Source of the DNA: Erodium maritimum
Taxonomy: Eukaryota; Streptophyta; Magnoliopsida; Geraniales; Geraniaceae
Reading direction: 5' to 3'
DNA: 64,000 bases
NCBI GenBank assembly: GCA_963921825.1
Contig: OY997593.1
Span: 66,448,039 to 66,512,038, forward strand
The translations under genes and the position numbers were made by a program. Positions 1-11,330 of this stretch are shown here, piece by piece (position 1 is the first letter of the stretch; the number at the start of each line of letters is the position of its first letter). Under the pieces are notes generated by a model. That model did no database searches and was not told the DNA's origin. It was given only the letters and a program-made list of their open reading frames with translations.

Positions 1-1
1 A

Positions 2-1308
2 CAAGTTACCTCAATGTCGAACAGGTGAGGATACTTCATGCGGATCTCATCCTCACGCTCCCAAGTGGATCCGGCTCCCTGATGTACCCACTGTACCAGT
101 ACCAACGGAATCGTCTTGTTCCGCAGGACCTTCTCCTTCGTACCCAAAATCTCGACGAGCTGCTCCTCATAGGTGACATCATCTGCTACCTTGATGTCTG
201 ACCACTCAATGATGTGCGAAGGGTCTGCCATGTACTTCCGCAGTTGGGACACATGGAAAACGTTATGCACGTTCCCAAGCTGCGGTGGCAAGGCCAAACG
301 GTAAGCTACAGCTCCAATCTTCTCTAAGATCTAAAATGGTCCAATAAAACGTGGTGCTAGCTTGCCTCCACTGCGTCTAAACCGTACTAGACCTTTCTTT
401 GGGCTCACCCTCAGAAACACGTGCTCCCCGACCATGAACTCAAGTGGTCGGCGACGTCTGTCTGCGTAGCTCTTCTGCCGACTCTGCGCGGTCTTCAACC
501 GCTCTCTAAGCAAAGCGACCTTTTCGGTTGTCTCTCTGACCATGTCTGGTCCAAGTAAGCTCCTGTCCCCAACCTCAGCCCAACATACTGGTGATCTACA
601 AGGTCTGCCATACAAGGCCTCAAATGGCGTCATACCAATGCTAGACTGATAACTGTTGTTGTAGGCAAACTCTGTCAAAGGAAAATGATCCTCCCAAGAT
701 CCCTGAAAGTCAAGCACACAAGCTCGAAGCATGTCCTCTAGAATCTGAATGGTGCGCTCTGACTGTCCATCTGTCTCGGGATGGTAAGCGGTACTCAACA
801 GTACCTCAGTACCCAAAGCCTTTTGTAGGCTCTTCCAGAACCTGGATGTAAAACGAGGGTCTCTATCCGATACCACTGACACTGGTACTCCGTGCAGACG
901 AACAATCTCCCTGACATACAAACGACCCAACATATCCACAGAATCAGTCATCCTCATACCCAGAAAGTGTGCCGACTTGGTCAGTCGATCAACCACCACC
1001 CAAACAGCGTCGTGCCCCTTCGACGACCTGGGCAACCCACACACAAAATCCATAGTCACATGCTCCCACTTCCACTCGGAGATCGGTAAAGGCTGTAGCA
1101 AGCCTGCGGGACGCATGTGCTCGGCCTTCACCTGTTGGCAGGTGAGGCATCGGGAAACGAAATCTGCAACTGCCCCACGCATCCCACTCCACCAAAACTG
1201 TCGTCGCATGTCCCTATACATCTTGTTGCCACCGGGGTGCACAACCAGACGGGAGTGGTGGCACTCACGCAATACGGTGTCTCTGCACCCACTGGGCACA
1301 AACAGCCG
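2..1308 (-). pseudogene. Integrase and chromodomain-like tail of element 1
   Basis: The minus frame starts with the H2C2 zinc-binding region (CHHSRLVVH ... CLTCQQ). The retroviral-type integrase core follows, with its DDE residues visible: D in MDFVCGLP, D in VVSDRDPRF and E in [13 protein letters not shown]-to-TAG type stop near 331-333 separates the core from the C-terminal part, which reads on in frame and ends in [16 protein letters not shown], the typical end of a chromovirus integrase. The same stretch in element 2 has E where this copy has the stop. Upstream the frame joins directly to an RT stub at the deletion junction near 1309-1313. Confidence 0.88.
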
Positions 1309-1313
1309 TCCTC

Positions 1314-2010
1314 AAGGCTCCACCCTTCTTCTTCACGAAAAGGGCGGGCGCTCCCCACGGAGATACGCTCGGGCGGATGAACCCCTTCTACTGCAGTTCC
1401 TCGAGTTGTCGCTTGAGCTCGACCAACTCGGCTGGTGCAAACCGATACGGCGTCATCGAGATCGACGCCGTACCCGGGATCAGATCGATCCTGAACTCCA
1501 CCTCTCGCGCTGGTGGCAAGCCTGATAGTTCCTCCAGGAAGACCTCCGGGAACTCACGCACTACCCTCGGTAGCTCACTGCTACTCCGCACGATCTCTGC
1601 CCCAGACCCCGTAGTCAAAGCGGATAAGAGAACTCCCCTCTTGCTACCAAAAACACACGTGATCACCCTATCACCTGACCTCACTGTCACCTGACGTTTA
1701 TAGCAGTCGATCGTCGCTCGATACCTCGCGAGCCAGTCCATACCAAGAATCACGTCAAAGTCGTTCATATCAAGAACAAGTAAGTCACCCAGAAAGGGGC
1801 AATCTGCCACCCTAATCGCACAGTCTCTACAAACGGTGCTCAACACCACCGCACCCGTAGCCGGGGTCTCCAAACAAAGGGGTTGACTCAAAGTCTCCAC
1901 CCGCAAACCCAAAGAAGAAGCAATAGACGAAGAGATGAACGAATAGGAAGCTCCTGTATCAAACAAAAATGAAGTCCACGCATTATAAAGTAAACACGTA
2001 CCCTGAGTGG
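1314..2010 (-). pseudogene. Aspartic protease and N-terminal RT stub of element 1
   Basis: The frame contains the retropepsin active site FDTGASYSFIS followed by the linker [19 protein letters not shown], characteristic of Ty3/gypsy protease-RT junctions. The start of RT ([18 protein letters not shown], a TAG stop, then [12 protein letters not shown] and [11 protein letters not shown]) follows. The RT palm with the catalytic DD motif is deleted. The stop near 1386 is a CAG-to-TAG change relative to element 2. The fragment has no independent function. Confidence 0.85.
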
Positions 2011-3524
2011 CCTCATGGCCGGCGTACGGCCTCTCAATCCTGGAATCAGTAACTGCAAAGACTCGGCCCTGCCGCGCCGGTGGTCCTCCTCTCGGTGGTG
2101 GGGGGAAGTGCCACCTACTGGCCAGCTCTCGGCTGATGCCTCTGACCTGCTGCTCCCGCCGCCTGACGCGGAGCTCTCAGCTGCGGTGCCTGACGTGGTC
2201 TGCCAGGTGGTGCAGGGCGAATCTGAGTCTGCTGGGGCCTCGGTGCAGGCGCTCTACCAGCTATCTCAGGGCACGTCCGGATGAAATGATCAGATCGACC
2301 ACACTGGTAGCATCCTCTATGTCCTTCCTGCGGTGCTATCTCTGGAAACGCACACATGAAGTGGTCGGCGCTGCCACAGTGATAACACCCCCTCGGCTCA
2401 CTAGGCTGTCTAGCTCTGGTCCCGTGGGGACGATCATCATAGCGCTCCATAGGTCCATCGCCCCTCGGACAGTCTCGTGCCAGGTGACCCTGCTGTCCAA
2501 ACCGAGGACACAGCTGTGCCACCGGGGCGGGACCAACTGACGCTACGGTCCCTGCTCGGCGTATGCCATCCTACTGAAACTGAGGCTGAAAGTGTCCTGC
2601 AACTCTCTGTCCGCGTCGGTCTCGACGGTCAGACGGTTGCACAAAGCCGCTCGGCGTAGGCCTAGTCTCTCGCACCCTGACAGTGTCTCTGAAGTGTCTC
2701 TCCATGGCTAAAGCCTGATCCAAGAGTGTGGAGTACTCTGCGGTCCTGAAAGCGATAACCCTGTCGGCTATCGACGGGATGAGCCCGTTCTCAAATCTCC
2801 TGCATCGGTCATCCGCAGTCTGAACCAACTCCGGCGCGAAGCGGGCCAAAGAAGTGAACCTCACTGCATACTCAGAAACGCTCAAACCCCTCTGACGTAA
2901 ATCCAGAAACTGCTGGCGCCTGTCGTCCCGAATGGAGCGAGGGAAGTACTGCTCCAAGAACAGCCTGCTGAACAACTGAAAATCACTACCGACCCTGTCC
3001 TGCACTGACTGCCACCAGTAGTAGGCCTCTCCCTCAAGCTGAAAAGTGGAGAACGAAACTCTCAGACGCCCTTCCGATACCCCAAAGGTATCGAGGTTGC
3101 GGGTAACCCGCTCCAACCAACCAGAAGCCGCCTCGAGGTCAGCTCCACCAGAGTAGGTCGGCGTACCAAGTCTGCGAAACTCTCTGAGCGACTGGGCCGT
3201 GAGGCTATCAAACTATCCTGGTCTCTCTCCAAAATCTGGTGAAGCAACAGGCACGGGCTCTGGTGCCGGTGCTGTGGTCCCCTGCTGCGCACTCAAGGTT
3301 GCTAGTACAGCGCGAACCACCTCCTCGAGAGGGGTCGCCTGAGTCGGCTCTGCGACTGGAGATGTCCTGGGTGGCGACCCTGTTGGTCCACCCTCAAAGC
3401 GCTGATGCTCTGTGGAAACAACATCCTGGGAGTCAGCTACCCCCTCCTGCTCAGCGGCAGGTGCCTGACTCGGACCCCCAGCTGGGCGGCTCCGGGTACC
3501 TCTATGAACATACGTACGAGCCAT
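2011..3524 (-). pseudogene. Gag of element 1 with CCHC zinc knuckles
   Basis: The probable gag start is the ATG at 3524, giving MARTYVHRGTRSRP. A proline/alanine-rich N-terminus is followed by the retrotransposon gag fold ([43 protein letters not shown]). Two or three CCHC knuckles follow ([28 protein letters not shown]). At least one CAG-to-TAG stop, after the residues FGERPG, and frame changes around 2120-2570 break the frame. Gag would form the cytoplasmic particle of the element. Element 2 carries Q at the position of the first stop. Confidence 0.85.
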
Positions 3525-4878
3525 GTCGCCTATCCGCCTGCACGGATAACGCACATGTTCAGTACTTAGTTCAACAACGGTTCTCACACGTTACAAGGAC
3601 GAACACACACGCGCCTACACAAGTCACCCACAGATACGCCCCTCACACTAGTAGATATATATACTCATATAATATAGCACCCAAGTTCGCATCTCTATGC
3701 GTCACACAACAAAAACCAGCGATTTAGCAATCAACCACCAACTCCCACAGGAGGGTCCCAACTCAAGCACCACACAAAGCACAAATCAACAGGCATACCC
3801 TTCACTCGAGTATCCTTCCACAACGAAGGGTTTAACACTTAACACAATTCAATTCAATAATCACCCTTAACCTTTCCATCCCTCCCACAGATTTCCATTT
3901 CTTAACTTTTACCCAAGCTTTTCGTGTCGATCTCGTGTTGTTACAACCTGATTCAGGCGTCCCTGAACCTCATTGTAACAACTGGACATCAAACCATCAT
4001 GCTCAACTACAGTGACGCCCTTGAGTCAACCAGTGATGGTGTAAACATTTTAGTTCTACTGAAAATTCGGCATGACCCATTCGTATTTTCCCTTAACCCT
4101 CCGCTTAAGCAGGACAACCACCAATACAAATTCACAAGGTAAAAGTACATAGAGCTCTCATGCTTGGCCAAAGACATCACACAGTCAATAAACGGAGTTC
4201 TCATGCTCCTAAAGTACACAACGCAATCAATAAACGGAGTTCTCGTGCTCCCAAATACTACGGGGTACTCGTGCCCCAAACTCGCCACACACGGTCCTAC
4301 GGGATTCTCGTGTCCCAATCTCGCCACCTACACGGGCATACGGGATACTCGTGTCCCAATCTCGCCACCTACACGGGCATACGGGATACTCGTGTCCCAA
4401 TCTCGCCACTTACACGGGCATACGGGATACTCGTGTCCCAAAACAAAGTTCTCATACAACGGAATACGGGGTTCTCGCGCCTCATCCAAAACACTCAATA
4501 TCAGCACACATGGAGTACTCATGCTCCAGACAAGCAGTCAACCACAAGTCAAAACTTGAACATGACCCAGCTACAACTTGAAAATTTTCGAAGTAATATG
4601 CCACGAGGCAACACCACCAACCGTTGGCTCACCCTACCATGAATGCATAGTGGGTCGGTCATTGATCGTTAATCCAATTCCGATCTCAACCATTCGGCTT
4701 CACCGATCACTAGGGAGAGGATACCAATCAAGTAATGCACTCATTGTATTGTAAGGTTCCATTTAGGACAACCCTTAAAGCAACTCAAGACTCAGACTCC
4801 CTAACTCTACCCACCTAATTGACTTCGGTCCGAGGTTTGAAAAGCAGTTCATACGACACCTGTTTCAAATGAAACCAG
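3525..4878 (-). other. 5' leader of element 1 between primer site and gag
   Basis: About 1.35 kb of non-coding leader, typical in length for large chromoviruses. It holds the 41-bp tandem repeat described separately. Short open frames here run through the repeat on both strands and have no protein-like features. Confidence 0.7.
4262..4445 (-). repeat. Leader tandem repeat, 41-bp unit (element 1)
   Basis: The phrase ctcgtgtccc recurs at 4307, 4348, 4389 and about 4430, giving a 41-bp period. Each unit contains gggcatacggga and aatctcgccac. A diverged unit (ctcgtgcccc) lies upstream near 4269. The related element 2 has the same array with a 39-bp period. Confidence 0.9.
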
Positions 4879-4890
4879 GCTCTGATACCA
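4879..4890 (-). other. Primer binding site (tRNA-Met type), element 1
   Basis: The minus strand reads TGGTATCAGAGC, the usual plant retrotransposon site complementary to the 3' end of initiator tRNA-Met. It lies three bases from the LTR end at 4894, which fixes the element orientation. Confidence 0.92.
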
Positions 4891-4893
4891 AAT

Positions 4894-7446
4894 TGTCACG
4901 CCCCAAATCCGGTTCTTGCCCGGACTCGAGGCATGACAAGTAAAAGAAGACAATAAAGCAATAATTACACAATTAGTTCATAAGAACCTCCAATAAGAAA
5001 CTCAAGTCTACAAATTCAGTTGAAAACACAAATAACCCTCCAGGGGTGTAATAATAATTATCCACAAAGTTGGTTCAAAACAGTAAAGTGATAAGAACGA
5101 AGTCTCTACAAAGCCCCCACACCGAGAAGCTCCCGAGCTTCTACTCCTCAATCAAGCCTGTAAACACAACAATAAACTCATAGGGGTGAGCTTGCGCTCA
5201 GTAGGGAAAACACATAACAAAGTGGATCTTAAACTCAATGAAGTCAGCAGCAAGTCAACGAGATAGATCTTAACAAACACAAGTAACAAGTAACCAAACC
5301 AATGCCGTGGCACATGAAGTCTCCACCCTCCGATCCACATATGACGTGTCCTCTCGGATTTTCCCTCCAAACCAGAGGAGACGCATATCATTGAGACTAT
5401 CGGAAACACCCTTCAGGGCACATATCGTCGGAAGTCTTAGAAACGTCTCCAAAGGATTTTAGGTCCTCGGGAACCAAGGTATTACTCCCATAGGAAGCAT
5501 ACACTTGGACAATTCAATAATAAGCAATTAATAATTGAATAACGCACTCAACCGAAATACGAAATAATCCAATCTCAACAATCACCAATTCATTTCCACA
5601 TATAGCTCACACATCACCAATTCACCACAACACACAGTACACGAATCACGTAATCATAGCACACCAATCGCACAATCCCAACTTACCGTTCACTTACCAG
5701 TTTCGAACCACCGGGGCATCGATCACCTGATTGCACCGCTCGGTACAACCAGTCATACTCGATGCTCCAAACAACCATTTAAGTAAATCAAGTAATCATT
5801 CGAATACAATCAACGATCAAATACGAGTTGAATCAACCAATCATAGAAACCCTCAAAAGAGCATTCACACATGCAATTCAACTATTTCCATTAGACTCTT
5901 TAGCCTATCCACTAAGCAACCAACAACCAAGCATGTGATCCTATCACGCAACTAATCCAAGGGCTTTGCCAAGGCTCCTCTACCAGACAAAAAATTCCCA
6001 AGTATTGAAAGCGAGTTACACTAGTGATTGGCATCCTAATCGGTCACCACTAGACACTTCCGGTTATTAGTAATTGAAAGACAATTATGCTAGTTATTCG
6101 CATCCTATAGGCATTTCTAGGATATTTCCAATTTTATTAACCTAACATGCATACTAAGCATCATAAACGAGAGGTTAAGGCTTTCCCTACCTGAAGGTCT
6201 TCCTCTCAACACTTTGATGAAGCCCGATGATCACCACTCCGTTCTTCACTCGGGTCCCGGCGTGATCCTTGCTTCTCTAGCTCGATCCCCAAAGTCTTGG
6301 ACACAAAGGAACGCTAAATTAGGCTCCACTTAAACAGCAAGAAAGACCCCCAAAACCCTTCCAAAGTTCAGTTCAAAACCAAGGTGCAAAATCCTCAAGA
6401 AACCCTCAAGAAACCCTCACCCTGGTCTGCCACGGACCTGGTCACGGATCCGTGAGGCCAACCATCACGGTTACCATCACGGAGCCGTGACGAGTGCCGT
6501 CACGGACTCCCTCACGGAGCCGTGACGTCGCCTATCACGGGATCCGTCACGGATCCGTGGCGCACCAGGGCAGTTTCGCCCTTCTTCAACCTCCAACTCC
6601 TTTTCTCCGAAAAACCACCTTCAAACCCAGAATTTTACCCATTCCAAATCCCAAAACAGTTCAAAACCTTCAATACTCCTCTACCCATGGTAGGAATCAA
6701 CACACAAACAAGTTTCCGATGATTCATCAAATCAAACCCAATTCAAAAGCTCCAACAAACTAATGATTTCTCAACAAAAAAACCCAACAAAGCTTCTCAT
6801 CAACAACATCTCCCACCATTTCCAGTCAACTCCAACAACATCTAGCAATTTTCACCCAAAACCCATGAAAAGAGATGAAGAGAAATGAGGATTAGAGAGT
6901 TCCATTACCTCTACAATGTTGAGATGAAGAGGATGGTAGTGATTTTGAGGAGGGATGGCTAGAGGAAGACTTCAAATGGCCTCTTCTTCCTTGATTTTCC
7001 TTCAAAGCTCCATGGGAGCTCTTCTCCCTTGCTCCTCCTCTAGAATTCGGCTACACCAAACAAAATGAGTTGATTTTTCCTTTCCAATCTCATATAATAC
7101 CTAGGTGTAGCAAATGACCAAAAAGCCCTTGAGCTAGAAATCCTTGTAGAAGCTTTTGGGAGGGTAAAAGGGTCTATGTCCACTCTTTTTTCTCTTTTTC
7201 AACCAAAAGGGGACATGTGTCCAAAGGTTATTTATTTTTCCCAAATTAAATTCCAGCACAATAAAATAATGCTTTTAGTCGATAAAAAGTCTCGTTTTGA
7301 CCAAAATTGACTTTCTCAAACATTATACTCAAACGAAAGGGATTTCTCCTCTGAAGCCAACCGTGATGATGGTTAATTCGTTTGGGTTCCGGAAAAGTCC
7401 CGAGTGACTTCTTGAGTCATCGGTTCGACCAGAAGCGGGTCTTACA
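4894..7446 (-). repeat. 5' LTR of element 1 (2,553 bp)
   Basis: On the plus strand it starts TGTCACGCCCC and ends GGGTCTTACA, so the TG...CA termini are intact. It aligns along its length with the LTR at 15010-17668. It lacks a 44-bp stretch near 7430 and the extra minisatellite units found there. Clustered CACGG...CCGTG palindromes occur near 6430-6560. Confidence 0.9.
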
Positions 7447-8739
7447 CAAGGTCTTCCTCTCAACACTTTGATGAAGCCCGGTGGTCACCACTCCGTTCTT
7501 CACTCGGGTCCCGGCGTGGTCTTTGCTCCTCTAGCTCGATCCCCAACGTCTTGGACACAAAGAAACGTTAATTAGACTCCACTTAAACAGCAAGTAAGAC
7601 CCCCAAAGCCCCTCCAAAGTTCAGCTCAAAACCAAGATCAACCAAGGTGAAAAACCCTCGACGAAACCCCCACCCTGGTCTGCCACGGACCTGGTCACGG
7701 ATCCGTGAGGCCAACCATCACGGTTACCATCACGGAGCCGTGACGAGTGCCATCACGGACTCCCTCACGGAGCCGTGACGTCGCCCGTCACGGGATCCGT
7801 CACGGATCCGTGGCGCACCAGGGCAGTTTCGCCCTTCTTCAACCTCCAGCTCCTTTTCTCCGAAAAACCACCTTCAAACCCCAAATTTTACCCCTTCCAA
7901 CTCCCAGAACAGTCCAAATCCTTCAATACTCCTCTACCCATGGTAGGAATCAACACACAAACAAGTTTCCAATGATTCATCAAATCAAAACCAACTTAAA
8001 AGCTCCAACAACTAATGATTTCTCAACAAAAACCCAACCAAGCTTCTCATCAACAACATCTCCCACCCTTTCTACTCAAACCCAACAACATCTAGCAATT
8101 TCACCCAAAACCCATGAAAAGAGATGAAGAGAAATGAGGATTAGAGAGTTCCATTACCTCTAGAAGATGGAGATGAAGAAGATGGTAGAGATTTTGAGGA
8201 GGGATGGCTAAAGGAAGGCTTCAAGTGGCCTCTTCTTCCTTGATTCTTCTTCAAACCTCCAAGGGAGCTCTTCTCTCTTGCTCCTACTCCAATTTTCGGC
8301 TACACCCAAAAGAATGAGTTGAATTTTCTTTTCCAATCTCATATAATACCTAGATGTGTCAAATGACCAAAAGCCCTTGAGCTAGAATCCCTTGTAGAAG
8401 CTTTTGGGAGGGTAAAAGGGTCTAAGACTACTCCTTTTTCTCTCTTTCAACCAAAAAGGGACAAGTGTCCACATAGGTTATTTACTTTTCCAAAATAAAT
8501 TCCAGCACAATAAAATAATGCTTTTAGTCGATAAAAAGTCTCGTTTTGACCAAAATTGACTTTCTCCAACATTATACTCAAACGAAAGGAATTTCTCCCC
8601 TTAAGCCAACCGTGATGATGGCTAATTCGTTTGGGTTCCGGAAAAGTCCCGAGTGACTTCTTGAGTCATCGGTTGACTTTCCGGTAGCAAGTCAAACTTG
8701 CTTGAAAAGCCGCCGGTTCGACCGGGAGCGGGTCTTACA
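7447..8739 (-). repeat. Truncated 3' LTR of element 2
   Basis: The sequence begins abruptly at an internal LTR position (caaggtcttcc, equivalent to about 16308) directly after the terminal ACA of the neighbouring LTR, and runs to the normal LTR end at 8739. About 1.3 kb of this LTR is missing. Where present it matches the 5' LTR of element 2 almost base for base: I saw about two or three substitutions plus a minisatellite length difference. It is therefore the partner LTR of element 2. Confidence 0.88.
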
Positions 8740-8755
8740 ATCTACCCCCCTTAAA
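8740..8755 (-). other. Polypurine tract of element 2
   Basis: The minus strand reads AAGGGGGGTAGAT immediately before the TGTAAGACC start of the 3' LTR. This is the expected plus-strand primer site for reverse transcription and confirms the orientation. Confidence 0.9.
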
Positions 8756-8756
8756 G

Positions 8757-9966
8757 AAATTCCGTACTCGAAATTAAAAACAAGTTACCTCAATGCCGAA
8801 CAGGTGGGGATACTTCACGCGGATCTCATCCTCGCGCTCCCAAGTGGATCTTGCTCCCTGATGTCCCAGTGTACTAGTACCAACAGAATCGTCTTGTTCC
8901 GCAGGGCCTTCTCCTTCGTACCCAGAATCTTGACGGGCTGCTCCTCATAGGTGACATCATCTGCTACCTCGATGTCTGACCACTCAATGATGTGCGAAGG
9001 GTCTGCCATGTACTTCCGCAGTTGGGACACATGGAAAACGTTATGCACGTTCCCAAGCTGCGGTGGCAAGGCCAAACGATAAGCTACAGCTCCAATCTTC
9101 TCTAAGACCTCAAATGGTCCAATAAAACATGGTGCTATCTTGCCTCCACTGCGTCTAAACCGCACTAGACCCTTCTTTGGGCTCACCCTCAGAAACACGT
9201 GCTCCCCGACCATGAACTCAAGTGGTCTGCGACGCCTGTCTGCGTAGCTCTTCTGCCGACTCTGTGCGGTCTTCAACCGCTCTCTAATCAAAGCGACCTT
9301 TTCGGTCGTCTCTCTGACCATGTCTGGTCCAAGTAAGCTCCGGTCCCCAACCTCAGCCCAACACACCGGCGATCTACAAGGTCTGCCATACAAAGCCTCG
9401 AATGACGCCATACCAATGCTGGACTGGTAACTGTTGTTGTAGTCAAACTCTGCCAAAGGCAAATGATCCTCCCATGATCCCTGAAAGTCAAGCACACAAG
9501 CTCGAAGCATGTCCTCTAGAATCTGAATGGTGCGCTCTGACTGTCCATCTGTCTCGGGATGGTAAGCGGTGCTCAACAGTACCTCAGTACCCAAAGCCTT
9601 CTGTAGGCTCTTCCAGAACCTGGATGTAAAATGAGGGTCTCTATCCGATACCACTGACACTGGTACTCCGTGAAGACGAACAATCTCCCTGACGTACAAA
9701 CGACCCAACATGTCCACAGAATCAGTCATCCTCATACCCAGAAAGTGTGCCGACTTGGTCAGTCGATCAACAACCACCCAAACAGCGTCGTGCCCCTTCG
9801 ACGACCTGGGCAACCCACACACAAAATCCATAGTCACATGCTCCCACTTCCACTGGGAGATCGGTAAAGGCTGCAGCAAGCCTGCGGGACGTCGATGCTC
9901 GGACTTCACCTGTTGGCAGGTAAGGCATCGAGAAACGAAATCTGCAACTGCCCCACGCATCCCACT
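8757..9966 (-). pseudogene. Integrase core and tail of element 2
   Basis: The frame starts in the zinc-binding region ([19 protein letters not shown]). It carries the DDE core ([26 protein letters not shown]) and the [19 protein letters not shown] tail. Near 8867 one base is missing relative to element 1, shifting the chromodomain-like end (TWEREDEIR) out of frame. A TGG-to-TGA change at about 9968 separates this part from RNase H. Confidence 0.87.
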
Positions 9967-11330
9967 CCATCAAAACTGTCGTCGCATGTCTCTATACATC
10001 TTGTTGCCACCGGGGTGCACAACCAGACGGGAGTGGTGGCACTCTCGCAATACAGTGTCTCTGTACTCGCTGGGCACAAACAGCCGTCCTCTAAAGCGGA
10101 TACCCTGATCGGTGCCCATCTCCCAACCCTCGAGCTTGACACCGTCAATCAATCTCTCACGAATCCCTGCTGTCTCAGCGTCCTCGGTCTGTGCCTCTAG
10201 CACTCGAGCAAAAAGCGTGGGCTGAGCCACCAATGCACACAAGGCCATACCCTCTGTGACCTCCTCCAACTCCAGTCTGAATAAGCTCAACTGCTCCAGC
10301 ATGTCCCACACTCGGACTGCCATGCTGGCAACGCAGTGACTCGACTTTCTGCTCAAAGCATCGGCGACCACGTTCGCCTTGCCCGGATGATAGAGCAACT
10401 CGAAGTCGTACTCCTCAAGTAACTCCATCCATCGCCTTTGGCGCATATTCAGATCACGCTGCGAAAATATATACTTGAGGCTCTTGTGGTCTGAAAACAC
10501 CCTGAACTGCTCACCGTACAGATAATGTCTCCAGCTTTTCAGCGCAAATACCATCGCTGCTAGCTCAAGATCATGGGTCGGGTAGTTGCGCTCATGCACC
10601 TTCAACTGCCTCGAGCCGTAAGCAACCACCTTTCCACTCTGCATCAGAACACAACCTAGCCCTTCGCCTGAGGCATCACAATACACGTCATAGCCTACTC
10701 CCCGCTCGGGAACAATCAACACTGGAGCGGTAGTCAGTCGAGCCTTTAGCTCGCGAAAAGAGCGCTCACACTCATCAGTCCAAAGGTACTCCGCCCCCTT
10801 GCGGGTCAAAGCTGTCATAGGTGCTGCAAGACGGGAGAAATCCTGAACGAAGCGTCGGTAATAACCTGCCAACCCTAGAAAGCTCCGAATCTCAAATACA
10901 CTGCTGGGTCTGGCCCACTTCGACACTGCCTCAACCTTGGCTGGATCGACCAAGATGCCCTCCCGAGATACCACGTGCCCGAGGAACTTCACCTCTGTGA
11001 GCCAAAATTCACACTTCTCCAGATTGTCGTACAACTGGTGAGTGCGTAAGAGTGTCAAAACGGTCCGCAGATGCTCCTCGTGCGCCTCCTCACTGGGCGA
11101 GTAGATCAAGATGTCATCGACAAAGACTACAACAAACTAGTCTAGATAAGGTCTGAAGATGCCATTCATCAAGTCCATAAAGGCGGCCGGTGCGTTCGTC
11201 AAACCGAACGGCATCACCAGAAACTCAAAGTGTCCATAACGAGTTCGGAACGCTGTCTTCTCTACGTCCTCGGCTCGGACCCTCAGCTGGTAGTACCCCG
11301 ATCAAAGATCGATCTTCGAGAAGTACTTTG
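9967..11330 (-). pseudogene. Reverse transcriptase C-terminal half and RNase H of element 2
   Basis: The RT catalytic box FVDDILIYS is present near 11105-11135, directly preceded by a TAG stop in the usual YLDxFVVV motif. The thumb, the Ty3 RNase H ([42 protein letters not shown]) and the linker ADALSRKS follow, and the part ends in the H2C2 motif. Element 1 has lost this whole block. Confidence 0.87.

Larger units (their letters stand above)
1..7446 (-). mobile_element. Ty3/gypsy (Tekay/Del-type chromovirus) element 1, partial and lacking RT/RNase H
   Basis: Minus-strand LTR retrotransposon. From high to low coordinate it has a 5' LTR (4894-7446), a tRNA-Met primer site, a long leader with tandem repeats, gag, protease, a stub of reverse transcriptase, integrase and a chromodomain-like tail that runs off the window edge. 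The 3' LTR lies outside. Compared with element 2, about 1.34 kb carrying most of RT and all of RNase H is missing, so this copy could not reverse-transcribe itself. Scattered stop codons also interrupt gag and pol. The clade assignment rests on the 2.5-kb LTRs, the domain order and the integrase tail; I infer it without a phylogeny. Confidence 0.9.

Noticed and set aside
977-1525. 182-codon plus-strand frame
   Set aside because: Antisense shadow of the integrase and RT-stub coding sequence of element 1.
4160-4642. Open frames of 131-160 codons on the plus strand through the leader repeat
   Set aside because: The repeat keeps frames open by chance; they are antisense to the element and the same lies in element 2 with other unit length.
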